DNA of 50,192 bases, taken from an uncultured Bacteroidota bacterium. GTDB lineage: Bacteria > Bacteroidota > Bacteroidia > UKL13-3. A program made the translations under genes and the position numbers. Shown one piece after another: positions 37,307 through 43,843 of this stretch (within the stretch, counting starts at the first letter, position 1; each line of letters starts with the position of its first letter). The stretch lies in the NCBI GenBank assembly GCA_903910445.1, contig CAIVZR010000092.1, forward strand, positions 1 through 50,192, given 5' to 3'. The notes beneath the pieces were generated by a model. The model searched no databases and was not told the origin of the DNA. It saw only the letters and a program-made list of their open reading frames with translations.

Positions 37307-37809
37307 TGAATATAACTGCGATTACTACAGAAGAAATATGGAAGGTGTTGGGCACCATTCCCGATCCTGATATTCCAGTAATTAGTATTACCGAGTTGGG
37401 GATTGTAAGAAATGTGGAATTACTCCACGATGAACATGCCATCGTCACCATCACCCCGAGTTATTCGGGGTGCCCGGCGATGGGTGTTTTTAGAGAAGAT
37501 ATCATTTCGATGTTACAGGATTTGGGCATCAAGCAGGTGGATATAAATATATCGCATTCGCCTGCCTGGTCTACTGACTGGCTAAGCGAAGAAACGCGTG
37601 CCAAGCTCACCAAGTATGGTATTGCTCCACCCGAGAATTCGGATCATTTGCATACTGGCTTATTCACCGATACCTCTAGAACTATTACCTGCCCGCATTG
37701 CCAGCAAAAAGACACGAAGCGGGTGAGTCAGTTTGGATCAACACCATGCAAGGCGCTATGGTATTGCAATACCTGCGACCAACCCTTCGAGTATTTTAAA
37801 TGCTATTAG
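37306..37809 (+). CDS. paaD: phenylacetate pathway protein PaaD
   Basis: A 167-residue protein with an N-terminal MIP18/SufT-type domain (VLGTIPDPDIPVISITELGIVRNV ... SGCPAMGVFREDI) and a C-terminal zinc-ribbon-like CPHC ... CNTC motif. PaaD is thought to help iron-centre assembly in the epoxidase. An in-frame ATG at 37300 is also possible; the TAATG overlap with paaC favours 37306. The expected next gene, paaE (the reductase), is absent: a repeat-filled region follows. Confidence 0.93.
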   Translation: MNITAITTEEIWKVLGTIPDPDIPVISITELGIVRNVELLHDEHAIVTITPSYSGCPAMGVFREDIISMLQDLGIKQVDINISHSPAWSTDWLSEETRAKLTKYGIAPPENSDHLHTGLFTDTSRTITCPHCQQKDTKRVSQFGSTPCKALWYCNTCDQPFEYFKCY

Positions 37810-37921
37810 GGGAAGTGGTGGTTTAGTTTTTTCTTTCAAGTTATAAGTCCTATTTTAATATTCCCCTTCGGGATATATTACAGCATCCTTTTTTTTTCAA
37901 TTTTCAAATTATAATTTGCTC

Positions 37922-38125
37922 TTGTATTATGTTCCTTCGGAACATCTGGTGGGTAGAAATCATTTCCCCCCGATTGACGTTCCGTAGGAACGTTTGAAAG
38001 ACCGTAATTGATTAAGAATTATTTTATTCTTCAATTCAAATTCATATTCAAACGTTCCTCTGGAACGTCAGTGCAGGAATATTCATTATCTACCCACCAA
38101 ATGTCCCTATGGGGACATAATACAG
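37922..38125. repeat. nested inverted-repeat module, copy 1
   Basis: A ~204-base module whose outer arms (37922-37957 and 38089-38125; TTGTATTATG ... GGTGGGTAGA against TCTACCCACC ... CATAATACAG) are inverted copies. Each arm carries its own small hairpin (GTTCCTTCGGAAC on the left, GTCCCTATGGGGAC on the right). Inner arms (37975-37997 and 38048-38070; TGACGTTCC ... AACGTTTGA and its complement) are also inverted and each self-complementary. It is non-coding and resembles MITE/REP-type intergenic elements. Confidence 0.75.
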
Positions 38126-38208
38126 CAACCTCTATAGTTCGATTAATAAATTAGAATTAACTCTTGAATAATGCCCAACGAAAATACATGGATGAATGAA
38201 TATTATCT

Positions 38209-38250
38209 GCCCACCAGATTTCCTTATAGAAAAATAATATAGCATCCTCT
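38209..38250. repeat. degenerate single arm of the nested module
   Basis: CTGCCCACCAGATTTCC and the following ATAATATAGCATCCTCTATA resemble the right outer arm of the modules, with the hairpin destroyed by substitutions. It is a decayed partial copy between the two full modules. Confidence 0.5.
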
Positions 38251-38280
38251 ATATTTCAATTTTAATAATATATTTCGCTC

Positions 38281-38487
38281 TTGTATTATGCCCCTTCGGG
38301 GCATTTGGTGGGTAGAAACCAATGCTCCCCCGATTGACGTTCCGTAGGAACGTTTGAAAGACAGGAATTGAATAAAAATTGAATTGTTCATTGAATAGAT
38401 TTTCACATCAAACGTTCCTATGGAACGTCAGTTCAGGGCTATTCATTATCTACCCACCAGATGTCCCTATGGGGACATGAATACAAC
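38281..38487. repeat. nested inverted-repeat module, copy 2
   Basis: Same design as the module at 37922, offset by 359 bases. Outer arms are at 38281-38316 and 38449-38487, inner arms at 38335-38357 and 38408-38430. The left hairpin is GCCCCTTCGGGGC instead of GTTCCTTCGGAAC: paired substitutions keep the stem intact. Confidence 0.75.
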
Positions 38488-38557
38488 GGGAAATTATAAT
38501 TCAATCATCACTGTTGTATTCACTCCTCGCTCACACTTCGCTCTCACTCTGATTTTT

Positions 38558-38610
38558 CTACCCACCAAATGTCCCTATCGTGACATAATATAGCATCCTC
38601 TATAGTTCAA
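38558..38610. repeat. partial right arm of the nested module
   Basis: TCTACCCACCAAATGTCC followed by CTATCGTGACATAATATAGC is another right-arm copy without a left partner; its flank AGCATCCTCTATAGTTC is shared with the other copies. The remaining bases from 38611 to 38770 show no feature. Confidence 0.55.
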
Positions 38611-38770
38611 TTTTAATACTATTATTAGAAACTTTCATCTTGATTCAACGATTTTAATACTTTTTGAAATATGAATTTCTTACCAATGACCAAATTCAAT
38701 AAAACCGGGCCTTCCTTGTTTAAATGACCAAAAAACGACATTGCCATTTAATAATATGATGGCATGGGCT

Positions 38771-38778
38771 TATATTTG
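38771..38778 (+). promoter_or_regulatory. -7 box of the 43-residue membrane protein gene
   Basis: TATATTTG lies 23 bases before the TTG start at 38802, good spacing for a transcription start near 38784. Confidence 0.5.
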
Positions 38779-38801
38779 CGCCTCAAAATTTTCACATCCC
38801 T

Positions 38802-38933
38802 TTGGAAGATTCATCAAATACAAAAAAGAAAAATATCCCTGCCTGGCTGCGCAATTTGGGATTGGCGGGGTTCTTGTTTTTCCTTTTAAAAGGGCTATTT
38901 TGGTTATATATCGTGTACGTTATTGCTAAATAG
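38802..38933 (+). CDS. small single-pass membrane protein (43 residues)
   Basis: Starting at TTG 38802, the frame gives a polar N-terminus (EDSSNTKKKN), then IPAWLRNLGLAGFLFFLLKG and a second hydrophobic stretch LFWLYIVYVIAK, ending at TAG 38931. The charged-then-hydrophobic design and PAWLRNLG motif resemble short, conserved Bacteroidota membrane proteins I recall; no function is known to me. A -7 box is correctly placed. The overlapping 62-residue frame (38741-38929) has no such design and is rejected. Confidence 0.65.
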   Translation: MEDSSNTKKKNIPAWLRNLGLAGFLFFLLKGLFWLYIVYVIAK

Positions 38934-38974
38934 GCACCCCTTTCCTTAATTCTTATTGTAATTTTTTTTGTTGT

Positions 38975-38988
38975 GTAACAATTGTAAC
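38975..38988 (+). promoter_or_regulatory. Crp/Fnr-geometry site upstream of the DUF2892-like gene
   Basis: GTAAC-AATT-GTAAC is palindromic except for one base pair (GT.ACAATTGT.AC). Its centre is 29.5 bases before the near-consensus -7 box CATATTTG (39011-39018), i.e. about -43 from the expected start. Confidence 0.45.
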
Positions 38989-39053
38989 GTGTTGGTATCG
39001 AATAAAAGTCCATATTTGTGATACAATTAATTAACTCTTAAACTTTTACATCA

Positions 39054-39260
39054 ATGAAACCAAACATGGGTACCGTCGACAGAATTCTTAGAATTGTAGT
39101 CGCATTAGTTATTATCGGATTGTATTTCGCAAAACAAATTACCGGAACTGCAGCCATCATTTTATTAGTTCTTGCTGGGGTATTTATCCTCACCAGTTTC
39201 ATGAGCTTCTGTCCACTCTATCTTCCTTTTGGTTTATCTACCAAGAAGAAAGAAGACTAA
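39054..39260 (+). CDS. DUF2892-like inner-membrane protein (YgaP membrane-domain type)
   Basis: A 68-residue protein: KPNMGTVDRILRIVVALVIIGLYF is followed by a second helix and the CPLYLPFGLSTKKK end. The N-terminal NMGxxDRxxR motif and two helices define the DUF2892 family, whose domain is fused to a rhodanese in E. coli YgaP. Such genes are commonly found beside sulfide or persulfide-handling genes, as here. It is monocistronic with its own terminator. Confidence 0.85.
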   Translation: MKPNMGTVDRILRIVVALVIIGLYFAKQITGTAAIILLVLAGVFILTSFMSFCPLYLPFGLSTKKKED

Positions 39261-39288
39261 CTTCTGGTTTAAATTATCGACAAAGCAC

Positions 39289-39325
39289 TTGAGCCCTCCG
39301 AATTCGAAGGGCTCAATGTTTTTTT
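39289..39325 (+). terminator. terminator after the DUF2892-like gene
   Basis: TTGAGCCCT (39289-39297) pairs with AGGGCTCAA (39308-39316), with CGAATTCG in the loop, followed by a T-run. Confidence 0.85.
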
Positions 39326-39338
39326 ATGCATTAAAAAT

Positions 39339-39359
39339 CTGATTGAATTTGTCAATCAG
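39339..39359. promoter_or_regulatory. inverted repeat upstream of the methyltransferase gene
   Basis: CTGATTG-N7-CAATCAG lies 19-39 bases before the ATG at 39378. It is a candidate operator of unknown regulator. Confidence 0.3.
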
Positions 39360-39377
39360 TAATACTATTTCGTTTTC

Positions 39378-39974
39378 ATGAATCAATTTTGGAATCAGCG
39401 TTATAAGGAAGAAGCTTTTGCCTATGGAACGCAGCCCAATGCCTTTTTATATGCCCAGCTTCAGGATTTAAAGCCCGGAAAAATATTGTTTCCCTGTGAA
39501 GGAGAAGGTAGAAATTCGGTATACGCAGCCAGCTTAAACTGGGAAGTGGAAGCTTTTGATTTTAGTGAGGAAGGTCAGCGAAAGGCCTATCAACTCGCTG
39601 ATTCAAAGAAAGTGAAAATTTATTATCAGGTCGCTGATGCACTTAAAGTATCGTATCCAGTCGACCACTTCGATGCCATCGTACTTATTTATACATTTTT
39701 TCCCGAACCCATCAGAAAAAGCATTCACCGCCGAATGATATCCTGGCTTAAACCTGGTGGCCGATTGATTCTGGAATCTTTTCATCCCAATCAATTGAAC
39801 AATACCTCGGGAGGGCCAAAAGATATTAGCATGCTCTGTACCGCAGAAATATTAACCGACGACTTCGCCGATCTGGAAACAATAATTATGGAACAGAAAA
39901 TCATCACGTTAGATGAAGGTCCGTTCCACCAAGGGAAAGCGGAAGTGATGCGATATGTAGGCATCAAAAAATAA
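39378..39974 (+). CDS. class I SAM-dependent methyltransferase (TehB/thiol-type)
   Basis: A 198-residue methyltransferase: FWNQRYKEEAFAYGTQPNAFL at the N-terminus, motif I KILFPCEGEGRNSVYAA, then VEAFDFSEEGQRKA and ILESFHPNQ. The short form and N-terminal segment match the tellurite-resistance/thiopurine methyltransferase-like group, which can methylate thiols, H2S, selenium or tellurium compounds. Its place among DUF2892 and rhodanese genes suggests a sulfur substrate, but this is inferred from position only. Confidence 0.78.
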   Translation: MNQFWNQRYKEEAFAYGTQPNAFLYAQLQDLKPGKILFPCEGEGRNSVYAASLNWEVEAFDFSEEGQRKAYQLADSKKVKIYYQVADALKVSYPVDHFDAIVLIYTFFPEPIRKSIHRRMISWLKPGGRLILESFHPNQLNNTSGGPKDISMLCTAEILTDDFADLETIIMEQKIITLDEGPFHQGKAEVMRYVGIKK

Positions 39975-39980
39975 ATTGGG

Positions 39981-40000
39981 GTGCGTAACAAAAGTTGCAC
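39981..40000 (+). promoter_or_regulatory. Crp/Fnr-geometry site upstream of the rhodanese operon
   Basis: An imperfect palindrome GTGC.GTAAC-AAAA-GTT.GCAC. Its centre is 30.5 bases before the -7 box at 40021, the same distance as at two other promoters in this window. Confidence 0.45.
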
Positions 40001-40028
40001 TAATACGATTAAAACCGTTGTAAATTTG
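39995..40028 (+). promoter_or_regulatory. promoter of the rhodanese-thioredoxin operon
   Basis: TTG (39995-39997), 23 bases, then TAAATTTG (40021-40028). The box shows that the operon starts with the ATG at 40041 rather than at an earlier GTG in the same frame (39981), which would precede the promoter. Confidence 0.55.
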
Positions 40029-40040
40029 CACCATAAAAAA

Positions 40041-40226
40041 ATGAATTTTATACTCAAAAATAAGTTGTCCATTTTAGGAATTGTGGTTGGAGCCATTGGC
40101 GGGTTTCTTTACTATTATTATGTAGGCTGCGCGAGCGGTACCTGCCCTATCACTTCAAAACCATTGAATAGTACTGCTTACGGAGCATTAATGGGTGGCT
40201 TGTTATTCACTTCATTTAAAAAATAA
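40041..40226 (+). CDS. DUF6132-like small membrane protein
   Basis: A 61-residue protein: LSILGIVVGAIGGFLYYYYVGC, then ASGTCPITSKPLNSTAYGALMGGLLF. Two membrane helices flank a short loop with two cysteines (VGCASGTCPI), the pattern of the DUF6132 family. It is the first gene of the rhodanese operon; the next gene starts 12 bases later. Function unknown; the cysteines could take part in sulfur or metal relay. Confidence 0.78.
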   Translation: MNFILKNKLSILGIVVGAIGGFLYYYYVGCASGTCPITSKPLNSTAYGALMGGLLFTSFKK

Positions 40227-40238
40227 ACAAGACCCATC

Positions 40239-40517
40239 ATGACTACCGAAACTATCTTAGTTGCCAACGTTAAATGTAACGGATGTGCCACCACCATCAA
40301 AAATGAACTTCAAAAAATTGAAGGCGTAAGCGATGTGACAGTTGATAAAGACGCCGATTCAATAACCCTAAGTTACCCCGATAATGAACGTAAAATGATC
40401 ATCGACAGGTTACATGAACTGGGTTACCCTGAGGCCACAGAGAAAAATGGATTGCTATTGCAGCTCAAAAGTTATGCAAGCTGTATGGTTGGACGAATCC
40501 ATAATTTACAAGCATAA
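40239..40517 (+). CDS. heavy-metal-associated (HMA) domain protein
   Basis: A 92-residue protein whose first ~65 residues form a ferredoxin-like HMA domain with the metal motif KCNGCATT, followed by the VSDVTVDKDADSITLSY strand. The last ~25 residues (LKSYASCMVGRIHNLQA) add one cysteine. HMA proteins carry Cu(I) or similar metals; in a rhodanese/thioredoxin operon the CxxC could instead bind sulfur or be a redox site. Copper chaperone is the default reading. Confidence 0.82.
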   Translation: MTTETILVANVKCNGCATTIKNELQKIEGVSDVTVDKDADSITLSYPDNERKMIIDRLHELGYPEATEKNGLLLQLKSYASCMVGRIHNLQA

Positions 40518-40544
40518 AATATTTTACCCTTTTAATATATCAAT

Positions 40545-40832
40545 ATGAATCTCGAAGAAATTATCTCCGAAAACCTAGGCACGATTGTAGATGTGCGTAC
40601 CCCTCAAGAATTTATGGGTGGACATGTAGCAGGCTCCATCAATATCCCGTTGAATGAAATACCTGAACGAATGGATGACCTGAAAGCCATGAAAGCTCCG
40701 CTGGTACTATGTTGTGCATCGGGTGGAAGAAGCGGCTCAGCACAAAGTTTCCTATCCCGCTCAGGCATCGATTGCATCAATGGCGGATCGTGGTTAGAAG
40801 TAAATTATTATCAATCTCAATCATCAAATTAA
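40545..40832 (+). CDS. single-domain rhodanese (1)
   Basis: A 95-residue rhodanese-like sulfurtransferase: IVDVRTPQEFMGGHVAGSINIPL and the active-site loop CCASGGRS, with the catalytic Cys preceded by another Cys. There is no signal peptide, so it is cytoplasmic. Such proteins transfer sulfane sulfur from persulfides or thiosulfate to thiols. It lies 22 bases upstream of a second rhodanese in the same operon. Confidence 0.92.
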   Translation: MNLEEIISENLGTIVDVRTPQEFMGGHVAGSINIPLNEIPERMDDLKAMKAPLVLCCASGGRSGSAQSFLSRSGIDCINGGSWLEVNYYQSQSSN

Positions 40833-40854
40833 ATTTCAATCATAAAAATCAAAC

Positions 40855-41175
40855 ATGATTAACGCCCTAAAACAACTCTTGGGATTTGGCCCAAAAACAG
40901 ATTATGCTGCCTTGGTAAAGCAAGGAGCCGTGATACTCGATGTACGCAGCAAAGGTGAATATGCAGGAGGCCATATCAAAGGGTCGATCAATATATCGGT
41001 AGATACCCTTCATAATAATATTGGAAAACTGAAAGACAAAAACAAACCTGTCATCACTTGTTGTGCCTCTGGAATGCGCAGTGCATCGGCCAAGAGCATT
41101 CTTAAATCTCATGGCTTCACCAACGTATATAACGGTGGAGGATGGAGCGGTTTACAAGCAAAATTAAGATCATAA
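40855..41175 (+). CDS. single-domain rhodanese (2)
   Basis: A 106-residue rhodanese: VILDVRSKGEYAGGHIKGSINISVD and active loop CCASGMRS. The N-terminal ~20 residues (MINALKQLLGFGPKTDYAALVKQGA) add a short helix not present in rhodanese 1. It is also cytoplasmic. The different loop residue (M for G) suggests a different partner or substrate from copy 1. Confidence 0.92.
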   Translation: MINALKQLLGFGPKTDYAALVKQGAVILDVRSKGEYAGGHIKGSINISVDTLHNNIGKLKDKNKPVITCCASGMRSASAKSILKSHGFTNVYNGGGWSGLQAKLRS

Positions 41176-41176
41176 A

Positions 41177-41428
41177 ATGCAAACATTACTTTCTGGATGG
41201 AGCGCAATGCGCTGGTTCCGACTATTGCTCGCAGTGATCATCAGCATACAAGCTATTCAAATGCGCGACCCATTGGCGGGAATGATTGCAGCGTTCTTCT
41301 TATTTCAGGTAGCAACCAATACCGGTTGTTGCGGAGCAGGAGGATGTGCTGTACCTTATTCTCCTAAAAAAGAGTCGACACAGGATATTACCTTTGAAGA
41401 AATAAAATCGAACGAATCGAAATCATGA
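41177..41428 (+). CDS. small Cys-rich membrane protein of the rhodanese operon
   Basis: An 83-residue protein with two hydrophobic segments (~14-28 and ~32-48), then the cysteine cluster [12 protein letters not shown] (three Cys) and a polar acidic tail. I do not recognise a named family. It lies one base after a rhodanese and overlaps thioredoxin by 4 bases, so it is probably a membrane partner for sulfur or thiol transfer. Confidence 0.7.
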   Translation: MQTLLSGWSAMRWFRLLLAVIISIQAIQMRDPLAGMIAAFFLFQVATNTGCCGAGGCAVPYSPKKESTQDITFEEIKSNESKS

Positions 41429-41721
41429 ATTTTTCCGAACAAATAAATCAGGATCAACTTACTTTGGTAGATTTCTCTGCCGAATGGTGTGGGCCTTGCA
41501 AGATGATGAAACCGATTTTAGAGCAACTCAAATCGAAGATTGGCGACAAAGCGAAAATCTTTAAAATAGATGTCGATAAAAACCCGCATGCCGCGCAAGC
41601 ATACCATGTGCAAGGAGTTCCTACCTTGATATTATTCAAGGAAGGAAAAATATTATGGCGCCAATCGGGCGTTGTTCCTGCTCACGAATTAGAAAAATTA
41701 ATCACACAATATCAATCCTAA
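41425..41721 (+). CDS. trxA: thioredoxin
   Basis: A 98-residue thioredoxin with the active site WCGPCK ([17 protein letters not shown]) and the cis-Pro strand [12 protein letters not shown]. No signal peptide, so cytoplasmic. It probably reduces persulfides formed on the rhodaneses of this operon. The start overlaps the preceding gene; the stop abuts the next start. Confidence 0.93.
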   Translation: MNFSEQINQDQLTLVDFSAEWCGPCKMMKPILEQLKSKIGDKAKIFKIDVDKNPHAAQAYHVQGVPTLILFKEGKILWRQSGVVPAHELEKLITQYQS

Positions 41722-42444
41722 ATGAATCGTATTATTTTATCACTCCTGGCTGCTCTCGCATTGCTTTTCAATGCCTGCACCAATGCACAATCACAAAGCA
41801 AAACTGCACTCAATGCCACCGAGTTTGAGGCTAAAATAAAGGATACCCCAGCAGCCATCATACTTGATGTGCGCACTCCTGGGGAGTATCAAGGCGGACA
41901 TATTCAAAACGCCAAGAACTTCGACTGGAATGGAAATGATTTTGATGCACAAGTACAATCGTTAGATAAGAAAGCACCATTATTTGTGTATTGCCTCAGT
42001 GGAGGTAGAAGTGCATCAGCTGCCAAGCACCTTCGTGAAAGTGGATTTACCACCGTTTACGAATTATCTGGAGGGGTAATGAAATGGAATGCTTCCAATT
42101 TACCTTTAACAACCGATGCACCGAAGAACGATGTTCCTGCAAGTACCGGCATGACCAAGGAAGAATTTGAAGCTAAAATAGTTTCTGATAAACTGGTACT
42201 CGTTGATTTCTATGCCGACTGGTGTGCACCTTGCAAGCGCATGGCACCATCCATTGAAGAGATTTCTAAAGAGATGGCCGATAAGGTAGTGGTGATACGT
42301 ATCAATGCCGATGAGCATCCAGATCTTTGTAAGGCATTAAATATTGATGCTTTGCCAACGATTCAAATTTACAAGAATAAGGCCATCACCTTTACCAACC
42401 AGGGCTTTATGGAGAAAGCCGAATTGTTACAACAATTGAAATAA
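41722..42444 (+). CDS. exported rhodanese-thioredoxin fusion (probable lipoprotein)
   Basis: A 240-residue protein with a hydrophobic leader ending in FNAC (C19, possible lipobox), so it is probably periplasmic or lipid-anchored. A rhodanese domain (~30-128, IILDVRTPGEYQGGH, active loop CLSGGRS) is joined to a thioredoxin domain (~145-240, FYADWCAPCKRMAP, DALPTIQIY). One chain thus carries both a sulfur-transfer Cys and a CxxC reductant. It is the last gene of the operon. A hairpin (42429-42451, ACAACAATT/AATTGTTGT) overlaps its stop codon, without a T-run. Confidence 0.9.
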   Translation: MNRIILSLLAALALLFNACTNAQSQSKTALNATEFEAKIKDTPAAIILDVRTPGEYQGGHIQNAKNFDWNGNDFDAQVQSLDKKAPLFVYCLSGGRSASAAKHLRESGFTTVYELSGGVMKWNASNLPLTTDAPKNDVPASTGMTKEEFEAKIVSDKLVLVDFYADWCAPCKRMAPSIEEISKEMADKVVVIRINADEHPDLCKALNIDALPTIQIYKNKAITFTNQGFMEKAELLQQLK

Positions 42445-42534
42445 TTGTTGTGGAATCTGGGTCTTGATTATTTGCTGAATATTCCTTTCTTGAATTCGGA
42501 ATCTGAAATTTCAAACTGAATATATTCTAACATA

Positions 42535-42656
42535 TCAAAGTAGTTCAAGAATAATTGCCATAAGTAAAACCTATGGTTCAATGATGGTGTGTATTCACAA
42601 CCCTTCCGGCAATTAATGGTTGTATACCTAATTTTAAGAACCCTCCGAACATAAAA
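42535..42656. repeat. intergenic repeat family 2, copy 1 (degenerate)
   Basis: The copy begins AGTAGTTCAAGAATAATTGCC, contains a damaged CCATAAGT..AAACCTATGG palindrome, then CAACCCTTCCGGCAATTAAT and a shortened end. It is offset by 167 bases from copy 2. Non-coding. Confidence 0.6.
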
Positions 42657-42701
42657 AATTTATGTTTCATCGAAAATAATCAAATGAGAATTGAATTTAC
42701 T

Positions 42702-42832
42702 ACGAAGTAGTTCAACAATAATAGCCATAGGTGAAACCTATGGTTGAATGATTGTCTCTGTTCCCAACCCTTCCGGCAATTAATGGTTGTGTGCATAATT
42801 TTAAGAATTCTCCGGAAGGGTTGAACATAAAA
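42702..42832. repeat. intergenic repeat family 2, copy 2 (intact)
   Basis: Contains a perfect CCATAGGT-GAA-ACCTATGG hairpin (42725-42743) and a second stem CAACCCTTCCGG (42765-42776) pairing with CCGGAAGGGTTG (42812-42823). The first is an 8-pair hairpin, the second a 12-pair stem with a 35-base loop. Confidence 0.65.
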
Positions 42833-42879
42833 AAAATTCATCTTTCCAAAAATTCAGTATTCATTTAATAATACAATTA

Positions 42880-42985
42880 ATATGTTGAACCCTTTCAGGG
42901 TTCTTGCTGGGGGGAAATCGTCTACCATAGGTTTCACCTATGGCTATTGTTATTCAACTGCTTTGCAGTTGGGAAATTAATTCAG
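42880..42985. repeat. intergenic repeat family 2, copy 3 (inverted)
   Basis: ACCATAGGT-TTC-ACCTATGG and GAACCCTTTCAGGGTTC are the same elements in reverse orientation, ending with CAACTGCTTTGCAGTTG. The stretch 42986-43139 shows nothing further. Confidence 0.55.
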
Positions 42986-43139
42986 GATATTAGAACGAAA
43001 TCAACCATCTGTTCCAGTAAATGTTTGATAATAAACAAGCACAAAATACTGATGGATATTGATGTTCATCTACTCAGTAGTTGAGAAATTAATTCCGAAT
43101 ACCATATCAGATATTATCCATCATCATTATAATTTATTG

Positions 43140-43178
43140 AAAAACCTGAATAAATGTATCTTTATTCGGGTTTTTGCG
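43140..43178. terminator. terminator-like hairpin upstream of the second sigma factor
   Basis: AAAAACCTGAATAAA (43140-43154) pairs with TTTATTCGGGTTTTT (43161-43175) over 15 pairs with one G-U and a 6-base loop. No gene ends within 690 bases upstream, so it either insulates the sigma factor gene from repeat transcription or acts as an attenuator. Confidence 0.65.
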
Positions 43179-43237
43179 TTATAATTAAAAATGAAACAAT
43201 CGATGGTATAACTCTACTTCACCAAACCCCAGAACTC

Positions 43238-43810
43238 ATGATTGAATCTAAACATCACGTCAACGAGCAACAACTCGCAATGGAAGGCCAGCAAATACTG
43301 GCAGCACAACGCGACCCTCGCCTGTTTGGAGTATTGTATGAGAAATACTTCGAAAAGATTTTCTCTTGTGTTTACCATCGTATGGACGATATGGAAAACT
43401 CACGAGATATCACCCAACAGGTTTTTATTAAAGCACTGAAAAGCATTTCAAGCTTCAAACTTCAGGGCGTACCCTTCGCCTCCTGGCTCTATCGAATTGC
43501 AATTAATGAAGTGAATCAGTTTTATCGAGATAGCAAAAAGAACCTCACGGTGAACCTCGATAGCAACCGGCTCTACGATATCATAGATGAACTGGAAGAA
43601 GATAGTTTAGAACTATACCACGATCAGCTCATTAAAGAGATAGGCTATTTGCCTGAAGATGAAATTCAACTGCTTCAGTTACGATTCTTTGAGAAGCATT
43701 CGTTTAAAGAAATTGGAGACATCATCAATATCACTGAAAACAATGCGAAGGTGAGAACGTATCGGCTCCTCGATAAATTAAAAGCAAGCCTCATCAGAAT
43801 CAAAAATTAA
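43238..43810 (+). CDS. ECF-type RNA polymerase sigma factor (second)
   Basis: A 190-residue sigma factor. Region 2 is FGVLYEKYFEKIFSCVYHRMDDMENSRDITQQVFIKALKSI, with the VPFASWLYRIAINEVNQFYR segment. Region 4 is YLPEDEIQLLQLRFFEKHSFKEIGDIINITENNAKVRTYRLLDKLK. The longer frame from 43154 would begin inside a terminator-like hairpin, so MIESKHHVNEQ at 43238 is chosen. The next gene starts 33 bases downstream and probably encodes its membrane regulator or target. Confidence 0.9.
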   Translation: MIESKHHVNEQQLAMEGQQILAAQRDPRLFGVLYEKYFEKIFSCVYHRMDDMENSRDITQQVFIKALKSISSFKLQGVPFASWLYRIAINEVNQFYRDSKKNLTVNLDSNRLYDIIDELEEDSLELYHDQLIKEIGYLPEDEIQLLQLRFFEKHSFKEIGDIINITENNAKVRTYRLLDKLKASLIRIKN

Positions 43811-43843
43811 ACAAGAACAAAAATCAAATTAACAATCAGTCCC

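Noticed and set aside
38741-38929. 62-residue frame overlapping the small membrane protein
   Set aside because: It starts before the -7 box at 38771 and its sequence has no coherent design; the alternative frame ending at 38933 looks much more protein-like.
39981-40040. 20-residue N-terminal extension of the DUF6132-like protein
   Set aside because: The promoter -7 box at 40021-40028 lies inside it, so it would not be transcribed.
43154-43237. Upstream extension of the second sigma factor
   Set aside because: It begins within a terminator-like hairpin and the added residues have no sigma-factor similarity.
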